Source of the DNA: Rugamonas sp. A1-17 | GTDB lineage: Bacteria > Pseudomonadota > Gammaproteobacteria > Burkholderiales > Burkholderiaceae_D | Assembly (NCBI GenBank): GCA_025548565.1 | Contig: JAJLPB010000006.1 | Span: 310,001-374,000, forward strand | DNA: 64,000 bases | Reading direction: 5' to 3' | Part shown: positions 34,956-43,572 of the stretch, piece after piece | Layout of the letters: each line of letters begins with the position of its first letter | Numbering within the stretch: position 1 is the stretch's first letter | The notes under the pieces: model-generated | What the model saw: the letters and a program-made list of their open reading frames with translations, nothing else | Databases searched by the model: none | What the model was told of the DNA's origin: nothing | Position numbers and translations under genes: made by a program

Positions 34956-36017
34956 TTAAATCGTGATGCGCCAGCCTCTTTTTTCAGCGCCGGCCATGGC
35001 CAGCCAGAATAGGGCGGTGAAGCAGGCGGCGAACGCCAGCGAGGCCGCCGAGGGGCCCAGCAACGGGGTCAGCGGACGGCTGAAAATCGTGGCGTAAAGT
35101 GGCTCCATGATGCCGCTGCCTTCGATCACGCAAGTCGCAATCCAGGAACCGGCGTAGGCGGCGATGGCGTTCAGTCCCATCGCGCGGCCTAGCGCCGGCC
35201 AGCCACGCACGTCGATCAGCTGGTGCGCCAGTGCGATGACCAGCATGCCGAAACCACCGGTCCACAGCACGAACGACGAGGTCCACAGCTGTTTGTTCAG
35301 CGGCAGCACGAGCGACCACAGGCCGCCGGCCAGCATGGCCGCCGCGCCGGCCAGTGCCAGCGTGCGGATCCGGCCTTGCCGCAGCCGGTCGCCGGCACGC
35401 AGGCCGAGGATGACCGTGGCCAGCGACGGCAGCGTGCCCAAGATGCCCTCCGGGTCGTGGCCGATGCCGGTGGCGGCGTCGTATTGGTAGGCCAGGTGGC
35501 CGAGCAGCGCGCTGTCGACGCGGTCGGGCAGGTTCAGGCCCGGCTCCAGCGAACCGCCGGCGGCCAGCAAGGCCCAATATCCCAGCACGATGGCCGCAAA
35601 CACTGCCCACTGAGCACGGGCGCTGCGCACGTGGATGGCCAGCAGTCCGGCGGCGGCGAAGCAGATGCCGGTCCGCTGCAGCACGCCGAACAGGCGGAAG
35701 CCGCGTCCGTTCAGCAGCAGCATCGCCACCACATGCAGCGCTATCCCCAGCAGCACGATGCGTGCGGCGCGCAGGAGCACCGGACGCGTAAGCTCCGCCT
35801 CGTTGGCGCCGGCCTCAAGGCGCGGCCCCAGCGCAAGGTTGATCGAGACGCCGACGATCAGCAGGAAGATGGGGAAGATGAAGTCAGGCGGCGTGCAGCC
35901 ATGCCATTCGGCGTGTTCCAGCCATGGGTAGACGTGCGACCAGTCGCCGGCGTCGTTCACCAGCAGCATGGCGGCCACTGTCAGGCCACGTACCGCGTCG
36001 ATAGAATTAATGCGCAT
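34956..36017 (-). CDS. NagX-like membrane acyltransferase (DUF5009/DUF1624 family), copy 2
   Basis: 353 residues with about ten membrane segments. The opening RINSIDAVRGLTVAAMLLVND and PPDFIFPIFLLIVGVSINLAL are characteristic of the heparan-alpha-glucosaminide N-acetyltransferase-like family, to which NagX of N-acetylglucosamine utilisation loci belongs. It lies 11 bases after a second, related gene, and a TonB receptor gene precedes both, so they form one operon. A role in uptake or modification of an amino-sugar or other oligosaccharide is inferred. The ATG at 36017 was chosen because longer starts add unrelated sequence. Confidence 0.82.
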   Translation of the reverse strand: MRINSIDAVRGLTVAAMLLVNDAGDWSHVYPWLEHAEWHGCTPPDFIFPIFLLIVGVSINLALGPRLEAGANEAELTRPVLLRAARIVLLGIALHVVAMLLLNGRGFRLFGVLQRTGICFAAAGLLAIHVRSARAQWAVFAAIVLGYWALLAAGGSLEPGLNLPDRVDSALLGHLAYQYDAATGIGHDPEGILGTLPSLATVILGLRAGDRLRQGRIRTLALAGAAAMLAGGLWSLVLPLNKQLWTSSFVLWTGGFGMLVIALAHQLIDVRGWPALGRAMGLNAIAAYAGSWIATCVIEGSGIMEPLYATIFSRPLTPLLGPSAASLAFAACFTALFWLAMAGAEKRGWRITI

Positions 36018-36028
36018 AGTTTTCGAGT

Positions 36029-37201
36029 TTAAAGCTGCAGTTTGAATTGCAGGCGATTGAGGCCGGCCGCCAGCGCCATGACGATGATGGCGTAGGCAAG
36101 GGCCCAAAGGAATCCGGGCCAGCCGGAACCCAGCACGTCCGGCAGCGCCAGGTGCAGCAGCTGCATCAGCGCATAGACGATGTAGGGAATGATATAAACC
36201 AGCAGCGGATTGGCCGCCGCCGGCCGGACCAGCGCCACCCAGCCGCTGATGCGCCGCAGGTCGACCACCCAGTACAGCGCTGCGAACAGCAGCACACAGA
36301 TGGCGGAGCTGTAAAGCGCCCAGCTAGGCGTCGCGTAGATCTTCGATATCTTGAACCAGGGCCGCAGCACGAAGGCGATCGCGGTTAGCGCCAGCGCAAG
36401 CAGCAGCGCATCGCGGAAAGGCTTGCCGCGTCCCTGGCTGAAAAAGATCAGCGACGTCACCATGCCGCACAACGCGATCGACGTATGCACGGCGTTTTCG
36501 GCCTGCGCGCCCAGCAGCTGCAAAAGGGCGGACGATGGCGCCGCATGGGCGGCGGCATACAGGCCCGTACAGGCCAGCACCAGCATGACGAGCGGCAGGA
36601 TGCGCGCACGCGCAAGCTCCCACGCCACTGCGCTGTACAGGTACGCCCAGCCTATCAATCCCAGGATGCCCCACCATTGCGGCGCGAGCCGAAGGCTGCC
36701 ATCGGCGCCGCCACGAAACGCCAGCGCCAGCGCCACCAGCCCGCAAACGCCGGCCGCCCGCAAGGCCAGCGACAGCGTCCTGTTCTCGAACCGGTGGACG
36801 GCCCACACCAGCATGGCGCAGCCGTAGAACAGCAGCGACCACAAATGGATGGACATGCCCATCGCCGCCTCGTTGTAGCCATCCTCCGCGTTGACCATGA
36901 AGACACCCAGCACCAGCAAGCCGGCGGCCCGGGTGAGCACATGCCGCCAGCGCCGGGCCGCCGTATCGCCAGCCGCCCGCCGCTGCGCCATGGCGAACGG
37001 TATCGACATGCCGACAATGAACAGGAAGGCCGGGAACACCACGTCCGGGAAGGTCATGGCATCGACATCCGCCGGGGCATGCTCCATCCAGGCCGGCATG
37101 CCGCGCACACCGGCCAGCGTGTTCACGAAGATCATGACCAGGATGGTGACGCCCCGGAGGGCGTCGATCGCCAGTATTCGCGAGGGTTTAGAGTTTGCCA
37201 C
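36029..37201 (-). CDS. NagX-like membrane acyltransferase (DUF5009/DUF1624 family), copy 1
   Basis: 390 residues, about ten membrane segments. It starts with RILAIDALRGVTILVMIFVNTLAG and has FPDVVFPAFLFIVGMSIPFAMA, the same family pattern as the next gene. The two are divergent tandem paralogs rather than a recent duplication. The start is a GTG at 37201 that lies inside the end of the TonB receptor gene (14-base overlap), which implies translational coupling. It is probably an inner-membrane sugar acetyltransferase or transporter component. Confidence 0.82.
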   Translation of the reverse strand: MANSKPSRILAIDALRGVTILVMIFVNTLAGVRGMPAWMEHAPADVDAMTFPDVVFPAFLFIVGMSIPFAMAQRRAAGDTAARRWRHVLTRAAGLLVLGVFMVNAEDGYNEAAMGMSIHLWSLLFYGCAMLVWAVHRFENRTLSLALRAAGVCGLVALALAFRGGADGSLRLAPQWWGILGLIGWAYLYSAVAWELARARILPLVMLVLACTGLYAAAHAAPSSALLQLLGAQAENAVHTSIALCGMVTSLIFFSQGRGKPFRDALLLALALTAIAFVLRPWFKISKIYATPSWALYSSAICVLLFAALYWVVDLRRISGWVALVRPAAANPLLVYIIPYIVYALMQLLHLALPDVLGSGWPGFLWALAYAIIVMALAAGLNRLQFKLQL

Positions 37202-39925
37202 GCAGTCCCAGGTAGTATTGACGGCCGTTCGAATACGAGGCGATAGGCTGGTCCTTGTTGGTGCCGTAGTAGCGCAGCACGGCGTTGTTCAGGTTCAGCG
37301 CATCGAAGGTGATCGACAGGTTCTCGTTGATCTTGTAGCTGACTGACGCCGCAAGGTTGCCGGTTCCCGCCATCACCTGCGGGAAGCTGTTGTACAAGCC
37401 GCCCGAGAAGCTGGAGCGGTAGGTGTAGGCCAGGCGGGCGCTCAGACGGTCGTCCTCGTAGTAGGTTTCGGCGTTGTAGGTGTTCTTCGAGTTGCCTACC
37501 ACCGGCAGGCCGTCGTCCGCCTTGCCGTCGGTGTAGGTGTAGTTGGCCACCAAGCCCACACCGCCGAACAAGTGCTGCTGGTAGGCCAGCTCCACGCCCT
37601 TGTTCTTGGCCGCGATATTGGTCGGCGACGAGATGGCGTAGCTGTCGAAGCGCTTGAACGAGTTGTTGAAGTAGGTGAGGTTGGCCGTGCCGTAGGTGAC
37701 ATAGGACGACATGTCCATGTAGAACACGCCGGCCGACAGCAGCGCTTTCGGCGCGAAGTACCACTCCAGCGCGACGTCGTAGTTGGTCGAGCGGACCGGC
37801 TTCAGTCTCGGGTTGCCGCTGCTGCCGGTCAGGTTGGTGTCGTTGAGCGTCACCGCGCCGACCATCGCGCTGAAGTCTGGGCGCGCCATCGTCTTGGCGA
37901 TAGCCGCGCGGGCCACCAGGGTGGGCGACACGTCGATCTTGAAGTTCGCGCTCGGCAGGAAGTCGTTGTAGCCGCTCTGGTTCAGCGTCGGCGTGTAAGG
38001 GCCGTTCACATTGTCCTGGCCGATGGGATGGTCGCCGCCGGGGATGTTGGTGATGGTGGCCTGGTTGGTGTGCACATAGCGCACGCCCACGTTGCCGCGC
38101 CAGCCGTCGCCAGCGAGGTTGACCATGCCGTAGATGGCGCTGGACTTCTCCTTCACGTCCATCTCGCCGGCCCAGTTCTCGGTGGTGGGGCCGCCGGCCA
38201 GGTCGTACTTGGCTGCCCAGGCGGCGATGTCGGCGGGATTGATCTGCCACACGTTGCGCAGGAATCCCCCGCCGTTGGTGATGCCGTTGCCGAAGTTGGA
38301 TGGGTAGGTCGAGCCATTCCAGGCCGGCAGCGGCGCCGAGGTGGTGCCGTCGCAGGCCTTGCAGCTGCGGTTCTCCGGCTGGCTCACGCTGCGATGGTGT
38401 TCGGCGAAGCGCACGCCGAACTTGGCCGACTCCATCACGCCGCGGTCGAGCCGCAGCTCGGCGTCGGCTTGGGCGTATTTTTCGGCGTCCTTGGTGATGA
38501 CGTGCGAGCCCCAGGCGGAGGCGGTGACGTAGTTGGTGAACTTCGACGTATCCGCGCCCGGGAAGGACATCGTGGCCGGCGACAGGCCGTTCAGCGTGTA
38601 GCTGGAACCGGCGCCGGTCAGGCCTGCCTCGTAGCCGATATCGGCCGGGGTCTTGCCGGTGCCGCGCGTGTAGCCCACGCTGCCGCTGATGCGCAGGTCC
38701 TGGCTCACTTTATAGCTGCCATCGAGGTCGATGTAGGCCGACGAGGAGGACGAGCCGGGACGTAGATCTGGTCGCCGAAGGCCGAGTAGAGCGACGAGTT
38801 GTAGGTCTGCGTGGCGCTCACGGCAGGGTACTGCGATGCCGGGATCGTCGCCGACACCAGCGTGCCGCTCTTGATTGTGTATGCCGAAGGGATCACGCCG
38901 ACCGGCGCGCCGGTGTCCGGATTGGTGGCGTTGATGTTGGCGGCGATGTTGTTGTAGAAGCTGCGGTTGTAGTTGGCCGCGTCCAGCTGCGAACTAAAGC
39001 CGTTGATGTCGAAGCTCAGGTCCTTGTTCGGCTTGAACTGGAGGTCGAAGGCGCCGCCGGTGCGTTTGCGGGTCTGCTCGAACAGCGATGCGCTGATGCC
39101 GGCCGGCGCCAGGATGCCCGCCAGCTCGGGATGCGCCTTGGCCGCGTTGCTGTCGGCGGCGATGGCGGTGTAGCCGTAGAATTCCTGGCCGTCGCGGCGC
39201 TCGTGGCGCTTTTCCGAGAACAGCTGCACCAGCACGCCGAAGGTCTTGGCGTCGTTCTTCCAGCCGATCAGCGCATTCATTTGCGGATCGGTCTTGCTGG
39301 GCAGGTCGGCATAGATGGCCTGGGCCGAGGCTTCCAGCGTCAACTGCTTCTTGAAGTCCAGCGGCTTGCGGGTTTCGATGTTGACCGAGCCGGCCACGCC
39401 GCCTTCCACCATGTCGGCCTGCTGGCTTTTCTGCACCGTGACCGCGCTGACGATTTCCGACGGCAGCAGCGCGTAGCTCACGCTGCGCCCGACCGCGCCC
39501 GACTGGTCCAGCACGAACCAGTCGCCGGTGCCGATGGTGTGGCCGTTGACCTGCGTCTGCGTCAGGCTGGAGCTGGTGCCGCGGATGCTCACGCGGTCAT
39601 TCTCGGCGAAGCCGCCTTCGCCGCCGGCGGAGGAGGAGATGTTCACGCCCGGCACGCGCTGGATGGCGTCGGCCACGTTCTTGTCCGGCATTTTGCCAAT
39701 GTCTTCGGCCGATACCACTTCGGACAGTGTATCGCTATTGCGCTTGCGGGTCAGCGCCTGCTGCAGGGAGGCGCGAATGCCGGTGACCACCACCTGTTCC
39801 AGCGGCTGGGCACTGTCGCCCGCCGTTTGCTGCGCCACCGCGGGCGCCGCCGCGCATGCGAGCATCAACGCCACCGCCGACGCGATAGGCGTTGGCACCG
39901 TTTTCATCCCTGCTTTGCTGTCCAT
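37188..39925 (-). pseudogene. TonB-dependent receptor, interrupted by a frameshift
   Basis: Two reading frames together make one receptor of about 912 residues. The N-terminal part (38705-39925) has a signal peptide, a plug domain (LEQVVVTGIRASLQQAL, DKNVADAIQRVPGVNI) and the start of the barrel. The C-terminal part (37188 to about 38760) carries on with barrel strands and ends in the outer-membrane-type YLGLRGKL. The frames meet near 38757-38762: loss of one base would explain it, since the sense resumes as Y-x-P-G-S-S-S-S-S-A-Y-I-D. No slippery heptamer is visible, so this is a mutation or a sequencing error. It heads the operon with the two NagX-like genes and would have imported an oligosaccharide. 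Confidence 0.85.
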
Positions 39926-39975
39926 CCAAGCTCCCTCGATAATAGTTTTAGTGTGGGCAGATTCTCCCTGGTCTT

Positions 39976-40014
39976 CCTTAACGCGATCCAAAAGAAACCT
40001 TAAGGGTTTCCTAA
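39976..40014. promoter_or_regulatory. Repeated CCTTAA half-sites and a palindrome between TonB operon and two-component system
   Basis: In the 165-base gap between the divergent TonB receptor and response-regulator genes, CCTTAA occurs at 39976-39981 and again 22 bases later at 39998-40003, with a related CCTAAC at 40010-40015. The middle copy lies in an inverted repeat, GAAACC-N5-GGTTTC (39994-40010). CTTAA-type half-sites spaced by helical turns are typical of PmrA/QseB-class regulators, the class of the adjacent gene. Binding is inferred. Confidence 0.4.
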
Positions 40015-40090
40015 CGCTGTGGCGCGCAGGCGATTGACAGGTAATCGATAAGATGCGTAGATACGGGCTTCACGAAAGAGGTGGTTACAC

Positions 40091-40747
40091 ATGAAGATAT
40101 GCCTGGTCGAGGACGACCTGGAACTGGGCAAGGCCTTGCAAGCGGCCTTGCAGGATGCGGGACAGGAAGTGGTATGGGTGCGCCGCGCCAGCGATGCGCG
40201 CCACTGGGTGGAAAACGAACCGTTCGACGCGGTGCTGCTGGACCTGGGCCTGCCCGACGGGAACGGCATCGACGTGCTGCGCGAGCTGCGGGCGTCCGGC
40301 CACACGCTGCCCATCCTGGTCATCACCGCGCGCGACAGCCTGGAGGACCGCTTGAACGGCCTCGATCGCGGCGCCGATGACTATCTGGTCAAGCCCTTCG
40401 TCGTCACGGAACTGCTGGCGCGCTTGCGCGCGGTGATGCGGCGTGCCACCGGCTGGAGCGAATCCGGTGAGCCGGTGTGGAAGGTCAAGGACCTGGTGCT
40501 GGACGATAAGCGCATGCTGCTCACCCGCGCCGGGGCCAACGTGGTGCTGTCCAAGACCGAATTCGCGCTGCTGCACGCGCTGATGCGCTACCCGGACCGC
40601 GTGCTGACCCGGCGCGAGCTCGAATCGCGCGCGCTGCCTCACAGCGAGGGCGCGGCGCTGGACGTGCATATGTCGCACCTGCGGCAGAAAATCGGCGAGG
40701 GCTACATCCGCACGGTGCGCGGCGTCGGCTACGTCGTCGACAAATGA
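40091..40747 (+). CDS. OmpR-family response regulator (QseB/PmrA-like)
   Basis: 218 residues: a receiver domain with acidic pair EDD (7-9), phospho-acceptor D51 in VLLDLGLPD, and Lys in DDYLVKPF. A C-terminal winged helix with HMSHLRQKIGEGYIRTVRGVGYVV follows. It overlaps the kinase gene by four bases (ATGA), so the two form an operon. Sequence style matches the QseB/PmrA/TctD group. It could regulate itself or the divergent TonB operon through the half-sites in the gap. Confidence 0.93.
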   Translation: MKICLVEDDLELGKALQAALQDAGQEVVWVRRASDARHWVENEPFDAVLLDLGLPDGNGIDVLRELRASGHTLPILVITARDSLEDRLNGLDRGADDYLVKPFVVTELLARLRAVMRRATGWSESGEPVWKVKDLVLDDKRMLLTRAGANVVLSKTEFALLHALMRYPDRVLTRRELESRALPHSEGAALDVHMSHLRQKIGEGYIRTVRGVGYVVDK

Positions 40748-42120
40748 CGATGCATAGTCGCTCGCTGTTCAAGCGCCTGCTGTTCGGCTTCATCGCGGTG
40801 ATGATGCTGATCTGGCTGGCGAACCTGGCGCTGGATGTCTACGAGACCCGCACCAGCAAGCGCCGCGACATGCAGCGCGAGCTGCGCGCCAGCGCCTTGC
40901 GCATCATCGTGCTGATGCAAACCATCGGTGAAAGGCCGCCCGGGCAAATCCAGCCCCTGGTACGCAAGATGGAACAGCTGCACTACGCCCTGTACACGGA
41001 ACTGGGCTGGTACATCCCGGCGCTGCAAACGCAGGTCTGGCGGCACGGGCAACTGGTCTATGCCTCGCCGGATGCCAGCCTGCCGCCCACCGATGCCGCC
41101 GCCGGCCCGTACCGGCAGCCGCTCAGGGATGGCTGGGTGGTCTCGGTGGAAGACGATCCCGCCACCGGCGTCACGGTGCGCATGGCGACCGAGGTGATAG
41201 GCGAATGGATGCTGCAGGTGTCGAGCATCGGCTATTACTTCGCGCCGCTGTTGTTCAGCATACCGTTCCTGCTGTTGCCGGCGTGGTTCATCATCCGTGT
41301 CGGCTTGCGGCCCCTGAAGTCCATCGTCGGCGAGATCGAGGAGCGTTCGGCCACCGATTTGTCGCCGCTGGCGCCGTCGCCATACCTGGAGTTGTCGCCG
41401 CTGGTCGGCTCGGTGAACCGCCTGATGGAGCGCCTGACCGAGAGGCTGGAGCGCGAGCAGGAGTTCCTGGTCGACGCCGCGCATGAACTCAAGACGCCGC
41501 TCTCCATCATCCAGATCAATGCCGACACGCTGGCCACCACGCGCACCGCGCAGCGCGTCGAGGAGGCCGGGCAGGGCTTGCGTACCGGCGTACAGCGCGC
41601 CACGCATACGGTGCATCAGTTGCTGGCTTTGGCCCGTTCGGGCGGCGATCGCGATCACGCCAGCCTGGTGCCGCGCGACCTGGTCGAACTGGTGGCGGAC
41701 CGTTTGGCGCTGGCCGGCCAGATCGCCGCCACGCGCCACGTAGAAATCGAACTGCAGGCGCCGGAGCGCTGCATCCTGCCGATGCACCTGGAAAGCATGG
41801 CGTCGCTGATCGATAACCTGGTCAGCAACGCCGTCAAGTATTCGCCGGAAGGCGGGCGCGTGACGGTTTGCATCATGGAGGCCAACGGCCGCGTGGACTT
41901 CTCGGTGGCCGACCAGGGACCAGGCATCGCGCCGGAGATGCAGCGCAAGGTGTTCGAACGCTTCTTCCGGCTGCCCGACCAGGACCAGGCGGGCAGCGGT
42001 CTTGGTCTGGCGATCGCCGAGCGAGCCGCCGCGCGCAACCAGGGCCGCATCCTGCTGGTGAATCGCGACCAGGGACCGGGGCTGGTGGTGAGGGTGAGCT
42101 TTACGCAAAACCCGGCCTGA
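40744..42120 (+). CDS. Sensor histidine kinase
   Basis: 458 residues with two membrane segments (about 12-32 and 165-187) enclosing a periplasmic sensor domain of some 130 residues. A HAMP-like linker is followed by HisKA with the phospho-acceptor His in DAAHELKTPLS. The ATPase domain has N-box NLVSNAVKYS, G1 DQGPGIA and G2 GSGLGLAIAERAA. It pairs with the preceding OmpR-type regulator. The ligand is unknown. Confidence 0.93.
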   Translation: MTMHSRSLFKRLLFGFIAVMMLIWLANLALDVYETRTSKRRDMQRELRASALRIIVLMQTIGERPPGQIQPLVRKMEQLHYALYTELGWYIPALQTQVWRHGQLVYASPDASLPPTDAAAGPYRQPLRDGWVVSVEDDPATGVTVRMATEVIGEWMLQVSSIGYYFAPLLFSIPFLLLPAWFIIRVGLRPLKSIVGEIEERSATDLSPLAPSPYLELSPLVGSVNRLMERLTERLEREQEFLVDAAHELKTPLSIIQINADTLATTRTAQRVEEAGQGLRTGVQRATHTVHQLLALARSGGDRDHASLVPRDLVELVADRLALAGQIAATRHVEIELQAPERCILPMHLESMASLIDNLVSNAVKYSPEGGRVTVCIMEANGRVDFSVADQGPGIAPEMQRKVFERFFRLPDQDQAGSGLGLAIAERAAARNQGRILLVNRDQGPGLVVRVSFTQNPA

Positions 42121-42171
42121 GCGTGTCAAATTTGCCATATAATCTGGCCGCTGAAACTCTCATACGCCGCC

Positions 42172-43566
42172 ATGAATTATCTGACCCGCTTTCGCCCGCT
42201 GATCCTCGCTGTGCCGCTGCTGCTGGCCGGCTGCCAGTCCACGATGCAGCGCATCGCCGATTGCAAGGTCGGCGACTGGAACGCCATCGGCCATAAGGAC
42301 GGCCTGCAGGGCGAACCGGCCAACTACGCGGAGCGCAAGGTCTTCTGCGACGATCACGCCGACGCCAAACAGCCCGCCACCAATGGCGCGGAGGCGCAAT
42401 ACACGGCCGGCTGGGCGCAAGGGAACTGGGACTTGTGGTCGCAGTTTGGCAAGGTCGATGGCGGAAACGGACAGCAACCGCAATTTGATGCCCACGCGGC
42501 CAGCGAAGAAGTCCGCAAGCATAATACGCCGCTCAACCGCCCGGCCTACGACGCCGGTTGGGCCATCGGCAATTCCGAATACTGGCGAGGGCTGGGCAAG
42601 CGCGCCGGCACCGACGGCCAGCCACTGGCCGCGCAAAAGGATGCCGCGCGCGCCAAGGCCGCAGCCACGCAGCTGCGCTTCGACGAAGCCGCATACTCCG
42701 ACGGCTGGCAGATCGGCAACCGCACCTTCTGGCAGGACGCCGGCTACACCGACGCGCGCAACGGCACGCCGGACAGCGCCTTCCGCGACCGAGCCGCCGC
42801 CGCCCGCGGCGCCGGCGTGCAGGTACAGGAGGAGGCCTACCGCGCCGCATGGAACGGCGAGATCGTCAACTACTGGCGCAACCTCGGCACACAGGATGCC
42901 GTCAGCGGCAAAGACTTCGCCCTGCGCAGCAAGGAGGCGCGCGCCAAGGGGCTGAAGATTTTCGAGTCCGACTACCGCCAGGCTTGGGAGACGCGGCTTG
43001 CCGCCTACTGGAGCCAGGCCGGCGCCGACGATGGCTATGGCAAGCCGTTCATGCTGGACGAACGCATCGCCAATGCGGGCCGCGATGGCGTGTTCGTCAC
43101 CGCCAAAACCCGCGACCAATACACTGCTGCATGGGAAGAGCAGAACGCCAGGTACTGCCAACCGGAGAACGCCTTTGAACGCGGGCGCACCAACATCGGC
43201 ATGATGGTCGAGGTCTGCCGCGTCGAGATGCGCAACCAGTTAAAACACGCCTACGTGAGCGGCCAGGATTTCGAGATCGCGGCCGCCAAACAGCGGCAGG
43301 CAGTCGACGATGCCAATGAAGTAGCGAACCGCTTGAGTGATGCCCGCCATCGGCTGGCCAGGCTGGAACGCGAGATCCGCTCGAATCAAGAGGCGAAGGA
43401 CCGCGTGGTCAACGACGAGACCAGGAAGCAGGACGCCCGCCGTGAACAGGAGCGCCGCGATCTGTACGACTACATTCCGCGCCTCGAACGCCAGCTCGAT
43501 GACGCCCGCCGCTGGGTGGAACGTCATGAGCAGCAAATGCAGCGCTTGCGCCGCGAGATCTACTGA
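42172..43566 (+). CDS. Repeat-expanded DUF2799 lipoprotein
   Basis: 464 residues with a lipobox (LLLAGC, Cys near residue 21). The body is built of about six to seven imperfect repeats of roughly 46-50 residues with the theme YxxGWxxGNxxYWxxxGxxDGxxG (for example AYDAGWAIGNSEYWRGLGKRAG and AYSDGWQIGNRTFWQDAG). This is the DUF2799 unit, usually present in fewer copies. The last 110 residues form a long charged helix, probably a coiled coil (about 380-460). It is likely a periplasm-facing outer-membrane lipoprotein of unknown role. It follows the sensor kinase by 51 bases on the same strand. Confidence 0.82.
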   Translation: MNYLTRFRPLILAVPLLLAGCQSTMQRIADCKVGDWNAIGHKDGLQGEPANYAERKVFCDDHADAKQPATNGAEAQYTAGWAQGNWDLWSQFGKVDGGNGQQPQFDAHAASEEVRKHNTPLNRPAYDAGWAIGNSEYWRGLGKRAGTDGQPLAAQKDAARAKAAATQLRFDEAAYSDGWQIGNRTFWQDAGYTDARNGTPDSAFRDRAAAARGAGVQVQEEAYRAAWNGEIVNYWRNLGTQDAVSGKDFALRSKEARAKGLKIFESDYRQAWETRLAAYWSQAGADDGYGKPFMLDERIANAGRDGVFVTAKTRDQYTAAWEEQNARYCQPENAFERGRTNIGMMVEVCRVEMRNQLKHAYVSGQDFEIAAAKQRQAVDDANEVANRLSDARHRLARLEREIRSNQEAKDRVVNDETRKQDARREQERRDLYDYIPRLERQLDDARRWVERHEQQMQRLRREIY

Positions 43567-43572
43567 CCGCCG

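Noticed and set aside
38740..38775. Programmed ribosomal frameshift in the TonB receptor
   Set aside because: No slippery heptamer or downstream structure is evident, and such receptors are not known to use frameshifting.
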